DNA of 64,000 nucleotides from Arenibacter arenosicollis. GTDB lineage: Bacteria > Bacteroidota > Bacteroidia > Flavobacteriales > Flavobacteriaceae. The DNA lies in NCBI RefSeq assembly GCF_014397245.1, contig NZ_JACLHY010000008.1:124001-188000 (forward strand), written 5' to 3'. The position numbers were made by a program, and so were the translations under genes. Below the pieces are notes generated by a model. That model saw nothing but the letters and a program-made list of their open reading frames with translations. It made no database searches and had not been told where the DNA came from. This document shows positions 36,296-46,130 of the stretch, one piece after another (positions within the stretch are counted from its first letter, which is position 1; the number at the start of each line of letters is the position of its first letter).

Positions 36296-36396
36296 ATTAC
36301 TTGCTTGGCGGATTAAGGTTGATGTTGAAATAGATGGTAATATACAAAACCAGCAAACACTATATTTTAATTAAAAAGAACACACCTATTAAAAAC

Positions 36397-37260
36397 CTAA
36401 AAAGTCCCTCTTAGGCCTATGGTTCCTGGTCCAACTTGCAGTCTCCAGCTAATTTTGTCCCTAGACATAATCCCGGGATACCGTTCCTTATTAAGGTATT
36501 TATCTATTGAGTCTACCACCACAACACTTACAGCCACACTCAAGGCCACATCCGTTAGCCAATGGGCGCCGCTCCAAAGCCTTGTAACCGGAGAAAGAAG
36601 CCCCAAAGTGTAAAACCCACCCTTGGCCCATGGATTTTTAAATTGCTTGCCTATGGCATAAAATGTAGTAAATGCCAATATAGTGTGCCCTGAGGGAAAG
36701 CTGTGATAGGCGGCTTCCTTGCTAAATGGTTTAAAGTTTCCTTTTCCCACATCGGCTATAGGCCTGGCCCGCCCAACAAAAGTTTTACTCACAGACTGAA
36801 TTAATCCTACCGTAGTGGCCGAGGAAATTAAGAGCACCCCTGTTTTTCTCCATTTCTCATTCTTCGTAAAAAGTCCAATTAAATACACCCCTCCATTGAT
36901 GGAGTAGTTATAAAGTGGTTTTCCAAGGTAATAACCGGTCTCCTTGAATATCCCTGGAACGTCCTCCTCCTGATTCCGAAACCAATCGGAGCTTTCTTCG
37001 TCAAATGCGTACAGCGCCCCAGTTCCCAAGATAATGGCCCCTGCGGTTATAAAATCGTCCTTTTCCCAATGAAATGGCCTGGAATAGGCATGCTTTAATC
37101 CTCCAAAGGCACTTGCCCCGTCATACCCCAACATTTTCCATGTACTCATGGTATCAAGATCCTGGGTCTGCGCCTTCAACTTGGGAAGGCCCAAAAAAAA
37201 TATTAAACTAAAAATTAAAACTTGGAATTTCAAATTCATTAAACTCTTGGTGTTATTCAT
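36397..37260 (-). CDS. PAP2-family membrane phosphatase
   Basis: A phosphatidic-acid-phosphatase-type protein of 287 aa from the chosen start. The three catalytic blocks are present: KTFVGRARP, then FPSGHTILAFTTF, then TRLWSGAHWLTDVALS. A signal-like segment (NLKFQVLIFSLIFFLGLPKLKAQ) precedes the domain, and several hydrophobic helices surround the blocks, placing the active site at the periplasmic face. The frame extends to 37284; ATGs at 37260 and 37239 both give a better N-terminus, and the choice is uncertain. Substrates of this family include undecaprenyl pyrophosphate and phosphatidic acid; none can be singled out here. Confidence 0.85.
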   Translation of the reverse strand: MNNTKSLMNLKFQVLIFSLIFFLGLPKLKAQTQDLDTMSTWKMLGYDGASAFGGLKHAYSRPFHWEKDDFITAGAIILGTGALYAFDEESSDWFRNQEEDVPGIFKETGYYLGKPLYNYSINGGVYLIGLFTKNEKWRKTGVLLISSATTVGLIQSVSKTFVGRARPIADVGKGNFKPFSKEAAYHSFPSGHTILAFTTFYAIGKQFKNPWAKGGFYTLGLLSPVTRLWSGAHWLTDVALSVAVSVVVVDSIDKYLNKERYPGIMSRDKISWRLQVGPGTIGLRGTF

Positions 37261-37569
37261 GGACAAAATTAACCAATTATACATCTAGTTCAAATTTCAA
37301 CGGTCTACCAAAGCCGATTATTCGCCAAAACCCAAATCCTTTGGTTGCTAGTGGACCTAACCATTTGTAAATTTTCTTTGTTAACTATTTAAGGTCACAT
37401 AGCCCTACCTAAAGTATTTAAGATAATTTAGAAAGTCGACACCTCCATTCATAAAATAGTTGAATTAATCCAAATTAAGACCATAGGCAAGATTTTCCTT
37501 AATATAATAAGCTTGACCATGTTCAAAATGAGGTATTTCCAGTATATTGTATAACTTGAACGATGTGGA

Positions 37570-38418
37570 ATGCGAAAAATATTATTATACCTACCCCTAG
37601 CCTTATTTGGCTTGGTCTCTTATGCCCAGTTGGAATGTCCAACTCTTGTAAGTCCACCAAACGGCTCCGTAAACATACCTTCCACTACCACTATCTCATG
37701 GACAGAAACCCCGGGGGCATCAGGTTACCTTTTAACCTTGGGCACTTCCGCTACCGCCGATGACATACTAAGTAAAACTATTTATATGGTCAATTATACC
37801 GAGGAAATAGATTTTCCGAACAATGCTACTATTTTTGTGACCATAACCCCATTTAATGACATGGAAATTGCTAGTGGCTGTCCAAAATATTCATTTAATA
37901 GCGTGGAAGAATGTTGGCTATATTTAGAGCCGCAAAGGGATATTGTGGTATGTGAAAATTATAAACTCCCGGATCTTCCCTCTGGAAACCAATACAATAC
38001 TGAAACCAACGGAACTGGCAACACTCTGAATGCAGGGGATATAATCACTAAAAACCAGCTCATATACATAATTACCGATACTGGCCTATGTTGGGAACAA
38101 TCCAATTTCAGTGTTACCATAGACCCCACTAGTTGTATAGACATGACCAAAAATACGGTATATCCAAAATTTTTTACACCTAACGGAGATGGTATAAATG
38201 ATTTCTGGCATCCCAACTGGGCAGATTTGAATCCAACCCTTAGATCAGCAGTATTTATATATGACAGGTATGGAAAGTTAGTACGTCAATTGGAATATGA
38301 CAGCCAAGGCTGGGACGGCAGTTCCCAGGGTGCACCCTTGCCGGAATCGGATTATTGGTTTACTTTGAACCTTGGCGATAATAACTACTTAAGCGGACAC
38401 TTTGCGTTGAAAAGATAG
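37570..38418 (+). CDS. Secreted protein with T9SS type B (gliding motility-associated) sorting domain
   Basis: A 282-aa protein. Signal peptide MRKILLYLPLALFGLVSYAQ; a fibronectin type III-like domain of about 90 residues (LVSPPNGSVNIPSTTTISWT); a Cys-containing middle (ECWLYLEPQRDIVVCENYKL, TGLCWEQSNFSV) similar to the linker segments of flavobacterial adhesins; and a C-terminal type B sorting domain (YPKFFTPNGDGINDFWHPNW to SGHFALKR). It is therefore predicted to be sent through T9SS to the surface. No PorP/SprF gene is adjacent; the one at 33574 is 3 kb away. The ATG at 37570 is chosen for the signal peptide. The ligand is unknown. Confidence 0.88.
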   Translation: MRKILLYLPLALFGLVSYAQLECPTLVSPPNGSVNIPSTTTISWTETPGASGYLLTLGTSATADDILSKTIYMVNYTEEIDFPNNATIFVTITPFNDMEIASGCPKYSFNSVEECWLYLEPQRDIVVCENYKLPDLPSGNQYNTETNGTGNTLNAGDIITKNQLIYIITDTGLCWEQSNFSVTIDPTSCIDMTKNTVYPKFFTPNGDGINDFWHPNWADLNPTLRSAVFIYDRYGKLVRQLEYDSQGWDGSSQGAPLPESDYWFTLNLGDNNYLSGHFALKR

Positions 38419-38523
38419 AAATTCGATTTTCAATATCCCATTCATAAAAATGTACCCCTTACCTACTTCCAGTTCAGAAATTAGCTTCTGGACATGTAAC
38501 AATTATCATTTCCAATCAGATGT

Positions 38524-40998
38524 CTAAAACTCCCGCTTACCGAATTCACTTTCAATGAATTTGGATTTATTTTTGTTTTTGTTAAAGGTGTAGGAAAGGT
38601 TAAGGATTATCATATCTACCTCATATACGTAATTGGTAGTGGTATAGAATTCATTTTCGCGAAAGGTGGTTATGCGCTGTTCATTGGTGTCCAATAACCC
38701 CATATCTATGTTCTGCCATTGCAATGTGGCCGTAAGCCTATTATCCAAAAAGGATTTACGCAAAGTAAGGTTTGGCGAATAAAAGCGCGAATCCTCACCT
38801 TGAGCGGTGTTGCGATCGGAGATATAATTAAAGGTAAACTGTGCCGATGCCGTATCGGAAAAATTATAGGTACTATTGGCGTTGACGGAATAGACCACAG
38901 CTTCGCTATCTATGTTTCTATTGTCAAAAACACCTTCAATTTTATAGCTGTATACATTACCGCCGATAAAATTGGACCAATTTTCAGTTAGTTTCAATTG
39001 CGTACCCAATTCCAGTCCCAAGGACCTACTTTTCCCAACATTGGAATAGATTCGGTTCAGAATAGTATCGTTATAAACGGTATTTACCCTATTTACCAAA
39101 TTGTCGACATTTCTAAAATAGGCAGTGGCGAAGATGGAATTTCCTTTTTGCAAGTTCTTGGTCACTCCCACCTCAACAAGATCAATGAATTCCGGTAAGA
39201 GCGTAGGATCCCCCTGTTCCAAGGTTTCTGAATGTTCACGTTCTGGGAAGGGATTCATTTTAAAGGTCGTGGTGCGTTCAACACGCTTGCTATATGCAGC
39301 TTTTAATTTAGTGTTGTTTTCAAAGGAATATTGCACCGATGCGGATGGGAACAATTTTACATGATCATAAACATAAGTGGTGTCAATGGTATTGGTCTTA
39401 TCCCTAAGATCAAAATCCCTGTCCATTGCTTCCAACCGAAGTCCGGCTGCATATTCCCATTTCTCCTGGGTGCCGCTCAATTGGGCATATCCGGAATGAA
39501 TGCTCCGCGCCAAATCCACCTCACTTGAAAATTCAGGGATCAGTTCAAATTCTCCAGTACTATTATTTTTTCTTTCATAAACGAAATCCCCGGTATGGTT
39601 TAGGTTTCTATACTGATAACCTGTTTCCAATTGTCCAAATGAGAACGGCTTAAAGGCATAATCTACCTGAAAACGTACTCCATGCAAAGGGTTGTCATTG
39701 GTATTGTACTCATCCTGCCAAACAATATTGTTATCAGGATAGCCCAAATTCTGATTGGTCGTTGGGCCTCCCAGTAAGGTGTATTCATATAAAATGGAGG
39801 ATGACAACTGTGAACCATTATCAAACTTGTGGGCATAGTCGAAACTTCCTAAGACAAAATCTCCCTTGCGTGTGCGCAGGTTGTGGTTATAATATTGAAA
39901 GGTGTACACCCGGTCTCCGCCTTGAGCAGGGGTAATAGCGTGATTGTCATAATATAATATATCCGCAAGACGGTCTGTACTTCGTTTTCCTCCATAAAAT
40001 CCAAGCGAAAAGGTATTTTTTGTGTCGGGCGTATAATCTACCGTAAACCTTCCACTATAATTTATTTCATCAGAGCTGCGTTCCCCGTCCGAAGGAAATT
40101 GGGTAAGGGTATCATTGATAATAGTAAATACATCGCCTTCCCTCCTTCCACCAATATCATTGCGCTGATAATTGCCGCCCAATGAAATATTCCAATCCCC
40201 TTTACGAAGATTATAGGTAGCATCCACACCATGGCGTTGATGAGGGTCGGCATTATCGTATTTTTCAATGGACGGTAAACCGCCCTTTACATTTATCTGT
40301 GCATATACCCCATCGGCTGCACCATTCTTTGTGATAACATTCAAAATCCCTCCTTTACCTTCCGGGTCATATTTGGCCGAAGGTGCAGTAATTAATTCTA
40401 CCCTTTCAATGGCATTGGCAGGAAATTGTGAAAGCAGGTTTGCTGCATTGCCCTGCAAGGGCTTCCCATTAAGCAATACTACAAAGCCCGTGGTTCCGCG
40501 CACACTGATCTCACCTAGGCCATTGACCGTTACAGAAGGTAGGTTTTTAATTACGTCCGTGGCAGATCCACCTTGGGTGTTCTGAAAAGCCTTGGCATCA
40601 AATACCTGCCGATCAATTTTATTGATTACAGTTTTCCTTTCCGATTGCACCACTACCTCACTAAGTTGGTTATCACCAATACTAAGGGATATAATACCTA
40701 GGTCGCTTTTAACGTTACGGTTTTGGATATGTATATCACTGATTGTTTCGGTCTGAAAGCCTATAAAGGAAGCTTCCAAATAATAAACACCGCGTTTTAC
40801 ATCTGGAATTGTAAACACTCCCTCCAAATTGGTAATTACCCCTGCCACCAATGCTCCATTTTCCTGATTATAAAGTGCCGCTGTAGCATACTCCAACGGG
40901 TATTCCTCAGTACCATCCACAATTCTACCTGTAATCTGTCCAAAAACAAGGGGTGAGCTTAAAAGTAAGGCAAGCAAAAAATGTAATCGTAATTTCAT
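38524..40998 (-). CDS. TonB-dependent receptor-like outer-membrane beta-barrel protein
   Basis: An 824-aa protein. Signal peptide (MKLRLHFLLALLLSSPLVFG), a carboxypeptidase-regulatory-like domain (ITGRIVDGTEEYPLEYATAA), a plug domain (TDVIKNLPSVTVNGLGEISV, then LLSQFPANAIERVELITAPS), and a large barrel with the features of the 'outer membrane protein beta-barrel' family. It has no SusD partner, so it is not a SusCD glycan importer; relatives carry peptides, siderophores or unknown cargo. The start at 40998 replaces a longer frame beginning at 41046 because it begins at the signal peptide. The AraC-type gene lies 72 bases upstream on the same strand and may regulate it. Confidence 0.88.
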   Translation of the reverse strand: MKLRLHFLLALLLSSPLVFGQITGRIVDGTEEYPLEYATAALYNQENGALVAGVITNLEGVFTIPDVKRGVYYLEASFIGFQTETISDIHIQNRNVKSDLGIISLSIGDNQLSEVVVQSERKTVINKIDRQVFDAKAFQNTQGGSATDVIKNLPSVTVNGLGEISVRGTTGFVVLLNGKPLQGNAANLLSQFPANAIERVELITAPSAKYDPEGKGGILNVITKNGAADGVYAQINVKGGLPSIEKYDNADPHQRHGVDATYNLRKGDWNISLGGNYQRNDIGGRREGDVFTIINDTLTQFPSDGERSSDEINYSGRFTVDYTPDTKNTFSLGFYGGKRSTDRLADILYYDNHAITPAQGGDRVYTFQYYNHNLRTRKGDFVLGSFDYAHKFDNGSQLSSSILYEYTLLGGPTTNQNLGYPDNNIVWQDEYNTNDNPLHGVRFQVDYAFKPFSFGQLETGYQYRNLNHTGDFVYERKNNSTGEFELIPEFSSEVDLARSIHSGYAQLSGTQEKWEYAAGLRLEAMDRDFDLRDKTNTIDTTYVYDHVKLFPSASVQYSFENNTKLKAAYSKRVERTTTFKMNPFPEREHSETLEQGDPTLLPEFIDLVEVGVTKNLQKGNSIFATAYFRNVDNLVNRVNTVYNDTILNRIYSNVGKSRSLGLELGTQLKLTENWSNFIGGNVYSYKIEGVFDNRNIDSEAVVYSVNANSTYNFSDTASAQFTFNYISDRNTAQGEDSRFYSPNLTLRKSFLDNRLTATLQWQNIDMGLLDTNEQRITTFRENEFYTTTNYVYEVDMIILNLSYTFNKNKNKSKFIESEFGKREF

Positions 40999-41070
40999 TT
41001 TGTAACAGTTATTTAAACAAGCGTCAAATTTACATTTAAATAACATTGTAACATGGTATATTTGAAATAT

Positions 41071-41463
41071 TTAAGGTATAATTCCTGTTTTATAGTGCTT
41101 CGGCGCAATTCCATGATGGCGTTTAAAATACTTCACAATATGGGAAACATCCTTAAAATCAAACTTGAAGGTGATTTCGGTAACCGTGAGTTCCGTGTAA
41201 CGCAATAATCGCTGTGCTTCTTTAACAATATTTCCCGAGATAACTTCCGATGCCGTCTTATCGTATTCCTTTCTACACCAAACATTTAGATTTTGAGCTG
41301 TGGTGTTCAGTAATTGGGTATAATAAGCCACCTCGTTTTTAGGTGCACTTTCCAAGAGCTCGTTAAATTGCACCGCCCTATAAGGCCATAAATTAGAAAT
41401 CACACTTTCCGCTGAAATTTCACAAATCCCTGATAGCTGTTCCTTATTCCAAAAAAATTCCAT
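41071..41463 (-). CDS. Short AraC-type helix-turn-helix regulator lacking a sensor domain
   Basis: 130 aa. The C-terminal 95 residues form a full two-HTH AraC domain (LNTTAQNLNVWCRKEYDKTA, then TELTVTEITFKFDFKDVSHI, ending YFKRHHGIAPKHYKTG). Only about 35 residues precede it, so the usual 150-180 residue ligand domain is absent. The bases upstream of the ATG do not continue the frame into a recognisable sensor. It could be a naturally short regulator or the remnant of a longer gene. It lies between the barrel gene (same strand) and the divergent TolC operon (101 bases away), so either could be its target. Confidence 0.75.
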   Translation of the reverse strand: MEFFWNKEQLSGICEISAESVISNLWPYRAVQFNELLESAPKNEVAYYTQLLNTTAQNLNVWCRKEYDKTASEVISGNIVKEAQRLLRYTELTVTEITFKFDFKDVSHIVKYFKRHHGIAPKHYKTGIIP

Positions 41464-41564
41464 CGATAAAAAACGGGAATTGGTATAGTCAATTACCGCA
41501 ACAATCTATTTCATTTCAAGTTGGTTGCCATTAGCGGGATATTTGATTTGAAATATTACAGTCC

Positions 41565-42887
41565 ATGAAAAAAAATATCATTTTGGCAATCATTTTTGTT
41601 GTTCAGTTTGCACAAGGGCAAGTACCGATTGATTCGGAACAGAAGATATGGACCTTGGAAGAGTGCATATTCTATGCCCTTGAAAACAATATTACTGTAA
41701 AACAGGCCCAACTATCCAAGAACAGGACAGAGGCAAACTATTTGGCTACAAAATCCTCTAGATTGCCAAATTTATCGGGGAATGCCTCTCAAAACTTCAC
41801 CAATGGGAATTCCATTGACCCTATTACCAGCGATTTTGTTTCCCAGCAAATAAATTCGACCAGCATGGGCTTGAATTCCCAAGTAACCCTCTTTCAAGGA
41901 AATGAGATAAATAATCAGATCAAACAGGGAAAACTGCTTATTGATCAATATGCGCTCTATGAAGAGGAGGCAATGAACAATATAACTCTGAGCATTACAG
42001 AAAGTTATATACAATTGCTATATGCCAAAGAGAATATCCTGATCGCGGAAAATAATCTAAAGGTATCGCAAAAGGAGGAAGAAAGGGCCAAGGCCAGATT
42101 GGATGCCGGTTCCATTGCCATAAAGGAGTATACCGATGCAAAATCGCAAACCGCCACCAACCAGTATGTTCTTATAAATGCAAAAAACGATTATGCACTG
42201 CAGCTTTTGAACTTAAAACAACAATTGGAGCTACCTCCCGATTCTAATTTCGGGATTGCGGATTCCAACGAAATTATCCTGAATATTGTCCCGGATCTCA
42301 ACGAGGTATATTCCGAAGCTTTGCAAAACCTTCCGGAAATAAATGCTAGCAAGATAAATGTATCCCTTTCTGAAAAGGACTTGGATATTGCCAAGGGAGG
42401 CTACCTTCCAACCCTTTCCCTAATAGGAAGTTTAGGCACCGGTTACACCTCAACTCAAGATTTCAACTTCAGTGATCAATTCGACCTGAACTTCAACCAA
42501 AGACTGGGGCTTTCCCTGAACGTGCCCATTTTTAATAGAAACAAAACGAAATCGGAGGTGCAATCCGCCAAAATAAACATTGATATCGCCAAATTGGAAC
42601 TGGAGCAAGAAGAAAAGGAATTGTACAAAAAAATAGAAACGGCCTGGCTAAATGCCAATACGGCCCAAAGTCAAATGGTAGCCGCCGATGTCGCCAGAAA
42701 TGCAGCAAGTGAATCCTTCAGACTGGCACAAAAACAATATGAATTGGGTGCACTGAGCACTACCGATTTTATTGTAAGTCAGAACACTTATACCAACACC
42801 GAACAGAACTATATCCAGGCCAAATACCTTAACCTATTGTACAACCAATTGCTTCAATTTTACCAAGGAAACGACATTAAACTTTAA
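41565..42887 (+). CDS. TolC-family outer-membrane efflux protein
   Basis: A 440-aa outer-membrane channel subunit. Signal peptide MKKNIILAIIFVVQFAQGQ, then two outer-membrane efflux repeats typical of TolC/OprM: long helical stretches (WTLEECIFYALENNITVKQA; RLAQKQYELGALSTTDFIVS) and paired strands (LSLIGSLGTGYTS, LGLSLNVPIF). It is the first gene of a tight operon with adaptor, ATPase, permease, kinase and regulator. It forms the exit duct of a MacAB-TolC-type tripartite pump. Confidence 0.93.
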   Translation: MKKNIILAIIFVVQFAQGQVPIDSEQKIWTLEECIFYALENNITVKQAQLSKNRTEANYLATKSSRLPNLSGNASQNFTNGNSIDPITSDFVSQQINSTSMGLNSQVTLFQGNEINNQIKQGKLLIDQYALYEEEAMNNITLSITESYIQLLYAKENILIAENNLKVSQKEEERAKARLDAGSIAIKEYTDAKSQTATNQYVLINAKNDYALQLLNLKQQLELPPDSNFGIADSNEIILNIVPDLNEVYSEALQNLPEINASKINVSLSEKDLDIAKGGYLPTLSLIGSLGTGYTSTQDFNFSDQFDLNFNQRLGLSLNVPIFNRNKTKSEVQSAKINIDIAKLELEQEEKELYKKIETAWLNANTAQSQMVAADVARNAASESFRLAQKQYELGALSTTDFIVSQNTYTNTEQNYIQAKYLNLLYNQLLQFYQGNDIKL

Positions 42888-42892
42888 TCAAA

Positions 42893-44146
42893 ATGAAAAA
42901 TAAAAAAAGAATCATATTAGGCAGCCTTGCATCAGTAATACTAGCTATTGTAGCATACAGCTTTATAAAAGACGATAGCAGTGCTGTAATAGAAGCCAAG
43001 ACCATTGCAGCCAAAAAAGGGGACGTTACCACAATGGTTACGGCAACAGGTACCATAGAACCTATTACCCAAGTGGAAGTAGGAACACAAGTATCTGGAG
43101 TCGTGGAAAAAATATATGTGGATTACAACAGTGTAGTCACCGAAGGACAACTTTTAGCAGAATTGGATAAAACAAACCTAATGGCTGCACTTACCCAGGC
43201 ACAAGCAGCTTATGATAACGCCTTGAGCCAAAGGAACTACATGCAGACCATTTACGACCGACAAAAAACACTTTATGACAATCAGGTAATCAGTAAATCG
43301 GATTTTGATGACTCCCAATATAATTTTGAAACGGCAAAAGGCACGGTGACCCAACGCCTATCCGATCTAGAAAGAGCCAGAACCAATTTAAGCTATGCCG
43401 ATATTTATTCACCCATTGATGGTGTAGTACTTTCCAGGGCTATAGACGAAGGTCAAACAGTTGCGGCAAGTTTTAGTACCCCTACCCTATTTACCATTGC
43501 CCAAGATTTAAAGGAAATGCAGGTAGAGGCGGATGTTGATGAGGCAGATATAGGTGGAGTAAAAGATGGACAAAGGGTAACCTTTACCGTAGATGCCTAT
43601 TTAGGGCAAACTTTTGAAGGAACCGTAACCCAAATACGTTTGGATCCAACAGTAACTTCAAACGTAGTTACCTACACGGTAGTCATAAAAGCGGATAATC
43701 CAGATCTAAAATTAAAACCTGGACTTACTGCCACCATTTCCATATATACTTTAGAGCTGAAGGACGTCTTGACCGCCGAAGCCAAGGCGATTAATTTTAA
43801 ACCTACGCCACCAGTGATGATGGCCTATAATGAGCAACAAAATATAACCGTTGAACCACCAAAAGGACAGCCACGACCAGGTGAGGAAAATAAAGGACAA
43901 GCTAGGCCCGAGGATAAAAATAGCAGTATGGTTTGGGTACTTGGAGAAAACGGGGCCATTTCACCTAAAAAAGTCACTTTAGGAGCCAGTGACGGGGTAA
44001 ACGTACAGATATTAAGCGACATTGATGAAGGAGATCAGCTGGTATATAGTTTAAAATCCCAAAGCAACCAAGAACTTTCAGGACCAGAGGGCGCTGGCGA
44101 AAGTCCGTTTATGCCAAAACCCCCGGGAGCCAACAAAAAAAAATAA
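42893..44146 (+). CDS. MacA/HlyD-family periplasmic adaptor of the efflux pump
   Basis: A 417-aa membrane fusion protein. It has an N-terminal anchor (IILGSLASVILAIVAYSFIK), a lipoyl half-motif (QVEVGTQVSGVVEKIYVDYN with VTEGQLLAELD), a coiled-coil hairpin (about residues 95-165), the second lipoyl half (SPIDGVVLSRAIDEGQTV), a beta-barrel domain (EMQVEADVDEADIGGVKDGQ) and a membrane-proximal domain. A 35-residue Pro/Gly/Lys-rich insertion (QPRPGEENKGQARPEDKN) interrupts the last domain, and the C-terminus is Pro-rich. It lies 5 bases after tolC and 6 before the ATPase. Confidence 0.93.
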   Translation: MKNKKRIILGSLASVILAIVAYSFIKDDSSAVIEAKTIAAKKGDVTTMVTATGTIEPITQVEVGTQVSGVVEKIYVDYNSVVTEGQLLAELDKTNLMAALTQAQAAYDNALSQRNYMQTIYDRQKTLYDNQVISKSDFDDSQYNFETAKGTVTQRLSDLERARTNLSYADIYSPIDGVVLSRAIDEGQTVAASFSTPTLFTIAQDLKEMQVEADVDEADIGGVKDGQRVTFTVDAYLGQTFEGTVTQIRLDPTVTSNVVTYTVVIKADNPDLKLKPGLTATISIYTLELKDVLTAEAKAINFKPTPPVMMAYNEQQNITVEPPKGQPRPGEENKGQARPEDKNSSMVWVLGENGAISPKKVTLGASDGVNVQILSDIDEGDQLVYSLKSQSNQELSGPEGAGESPFMPKPPGANKKK

Positions 44147-44152
44147 GCAGCC

Positions 44153-44896
44153 ATGAGTAAAGAGATTATCAAAATTGAAGATCTGAAGCGCGAGTTTACC
44201 ATGGGCAACGAAACCGTCCACGCATTGAAGGGCATTTCCTTTTCCATCAAAGAAGGTGAATTTGTTACCATAATGGGATCTAGTGGTTCTGGCAAAAGTA
44301 CCCTATTGAATATTTTGGGCTGCTTGGACCAACCCACATCGGGAACCTATGAGATAGATGGCCTAAAAGTAAAAGATCTGGACAAAAACGCCTTGGCTAC
44401 CATAAGAAATGAAAAAATTGGATTTATTTTCCAATCCTATAATCTGTTAGTCAGGACCTCGGCATTGGAGAACGTAGAACTTCCTCTTTTGTACAACAGT
44501 AAGGTATCCACGGAAGACCGTAGGGAACGCGCCATAAAAGCTTTGGAAAAAGTTGGCTTGGCAGATCGTATGCAACATACCCCATCGCAGCTTTCCGGAG
44601 GACAACAACAGCGGGTAGCCATTGCAAGGTCTTTGGTAAACAACCCCGTGATGATTCTAGCTGATGAAGCTACAGGTAATCTGGACACCCGGACCTCTTA
44701 TGAAATTATGTCCCTATTTCAGGAATTGAACAAGCAAGGCATTACCATCACCTTTGTAACACACGAACCGGATATTGCCTCTTTTAGCAATAGAACCATA
44801 ATCCTAAAGGATGGGAATATTATCAAGGACAATTTAAATGCAAAGATCCAATCAGCAGCAACTGAATTGGCTTCATTACCCATAGAAGACCATTAA
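44153..44896 (+). CDS. MacB-type ABC transporter ATPase (LolD/FtsE-like)
   Basis: A 247-aa ATPase. Walker A is [11 protein letters not shown], the signature is [15 protein letters not shown], Walker B is [13 protein letters not shown], and the switch His is in THEPDI. The family includes LolD, MacB-N and similar non-transport mechanotransmission ABC proteins. In E. coli MacB the ATPase and permease are one chain; here they are separate genes 2 bases apart. It energises the TolC-MacA pump from the cytoplasm. Confidence 0.94.
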   Translation: MSKEIIKIEDLKREFTMGNETVHALKGISFSIKEGEFVTIMGSSGSGKSTLLNILGCLDQPTSGTYEIDGLKVKDLDKNALATIRNEKIGFIFQSYNLLVRTSALENVELPLLYNSKVSTEDRRERAIKALEKVGLADRMQHTPSQLSGGQQQRVAIARSLVNNPVMILADEATGNLDTRTSYEIMSLFQELNKQGITITFVTHEPDIASFSNRTIILKDGNIIKDNLNAKIQSAATELASLPIEDH

Positions 44897-44898
44897 TT

Positions 44899-46119
44899 AT
44901 GAGACTATTAAATTTATTTAAAATTGCATTTAAGGCTATCATTCTTAACAAAATGAGAACCCTTCTTACCATGCTAGGCATTATCATAGGAGTGGCGTCT
45001 GTAATCGCAATGCTCGCTATTGGAGAAGGTTCCAAGGACAGTATTCGCAGTACTATTTCCAGTATGGGATCTAATATGATAACCATTAGACCAGGTGCAG
45101 ATATGCGTGGAGGGGTTAGACAGGAACGTAGCGCCATGGAATCTTTAACGCTAAGCGACTATAAGGCCATTAAGCAACAGGCAGACCTATTAACCTATAT
45201 AACGCCCGTGGTTAATGGGGGCGGCCAAGTTATTAATGGTTCCAACAACTGGCCTTCTACTATTTATGGTGTAAATCCCGACTATCTAAATATTAAGATG
45301 ATCGATCTACAAAGTGGTAGTATGTTTACCGATGCAGAAGTGCAATCGGCCTCCAAAGTAGTTCTGATAGGCCAGACCGTTGTGGACAATATATTTCCCA
45401 ATGGGGAAGACCCCGTTGGAAAAATGATCCGCTTTAACAGTATTCCATTTAAAGTAATTGGGGTATTGGAGGAAAAAGGGGAAAACACCTTTGGCCAAGA
45501 TCAAGATGATGTGGTTATTGCTCCCTTTACCACGGTACAAAAGCGTATTTTGGCCATTGATCATTTAAATCAGGTCATAGCCTCTGCCATTAGTGAGGAG
45601 GATGCTCCGGATGCCGTAACCCAAGTAACAGAAATTTTACGGTCACAACATAAATTGACCGATAATCAAGATGATGATTTTAACGTGCGTTCAATGGAAG
45701 AGTTAATTTCTACATTTAGTGCAACCAGTGAAATGCTAACTATTCTTTTGGTTGCGGTAGCAGGAATTTCATTATTGATAGGAGGTATTGGCATCATGAA
45801 TATCATGTATGTTTCGGTAAAGGAACGAACCAAAGAAATTGGGCTGCGGATGGCAGTAGGCGGAAAGGGATCGGATATTCTAATGCAATTTTTGATCGAA
45901 GCCATTTTAATAAGCATTACTGGAGGACTTTTAGGGGTAATTCTAGGGCTTGGTTCGACCGTATTTATTGAAAAATTCTTACATTGGCCCACTAACGTTG
46001 CATTATACTCCATCATAATTTCCTTCGCTGTTTGTGCCGTTACTGGAATATTTTTTGGATGGTATCCGGCAAGAAAGGCCGCATCTCTAGACCCAATTAC
46101 TGCATTGCGATATGAATAA
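44899..46119 (+). CDS. MacB-type ABC transporter permease (FtsX family)
   Basis: A 406-aa permease. One N-terminal membrane helix (MRTLLTMLGIIIGVASVIAM) is followed by a large periplasmic domain of the MacB type (about residues 40-275). Three C-terminal helices (LLVAVAGISLLIGGIGIMNI; AILISITGGLLGVILGLGST; IIISFAVCAVTGIFFGWYPA) form the FtsX domain, and the usual ending PARKAASLDPITALRYE is intact. Such permeases export peptides, macrolides or lipids or act as stress-sensing pumps; the substrate is unknown. The linked kinase and regulator suggest an envelope-stress or antimicrobial-response role. Confidence 0.94.
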   Translation: MRLLNLFKIAFKAIILNKMRTLLTMLGIIIGVASVIAMLAIGEGSKDSIRSTISSMGSNMITIRPGADMRGGVRQERSAMESLTLSDYKAIKQQADLLTYITPVVNGGGQVINGSNNWPSTIYGVNPDYLNIKMIDLQSGSMFTDAEVQSASKVVLIGQTVVDNIFPNGEDPVGKMIRFNSIPFKVIGVLEEKGENTFGQDQDDVVIAPFTTVQKRILAIDHLNQVIASAISEEDAPDAVTQVTEILRSQHKLTDNQDDDFNVRSMEELISTFSATSEMLTILLVAVAGISLLIGGIGIMNIMYVSVKERTKEIGLRMAVGGKGSDILMQFLIEAILISITGGLLGVILGLGSTVFIEKFLHWPTNVALYSIIISFAVCAVTGIFFGWYPARKAASLDPITALRYE

Positions 46120-46130
46120 GAACAAAGTAG

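Noticed and set aside
38524-40998. Third SusC of a SusCD pair
   Set aside because: No SusD gene is adjacent, the protein is shorter than SusC, and the barrel resembles the non-SusC receptor-like family.
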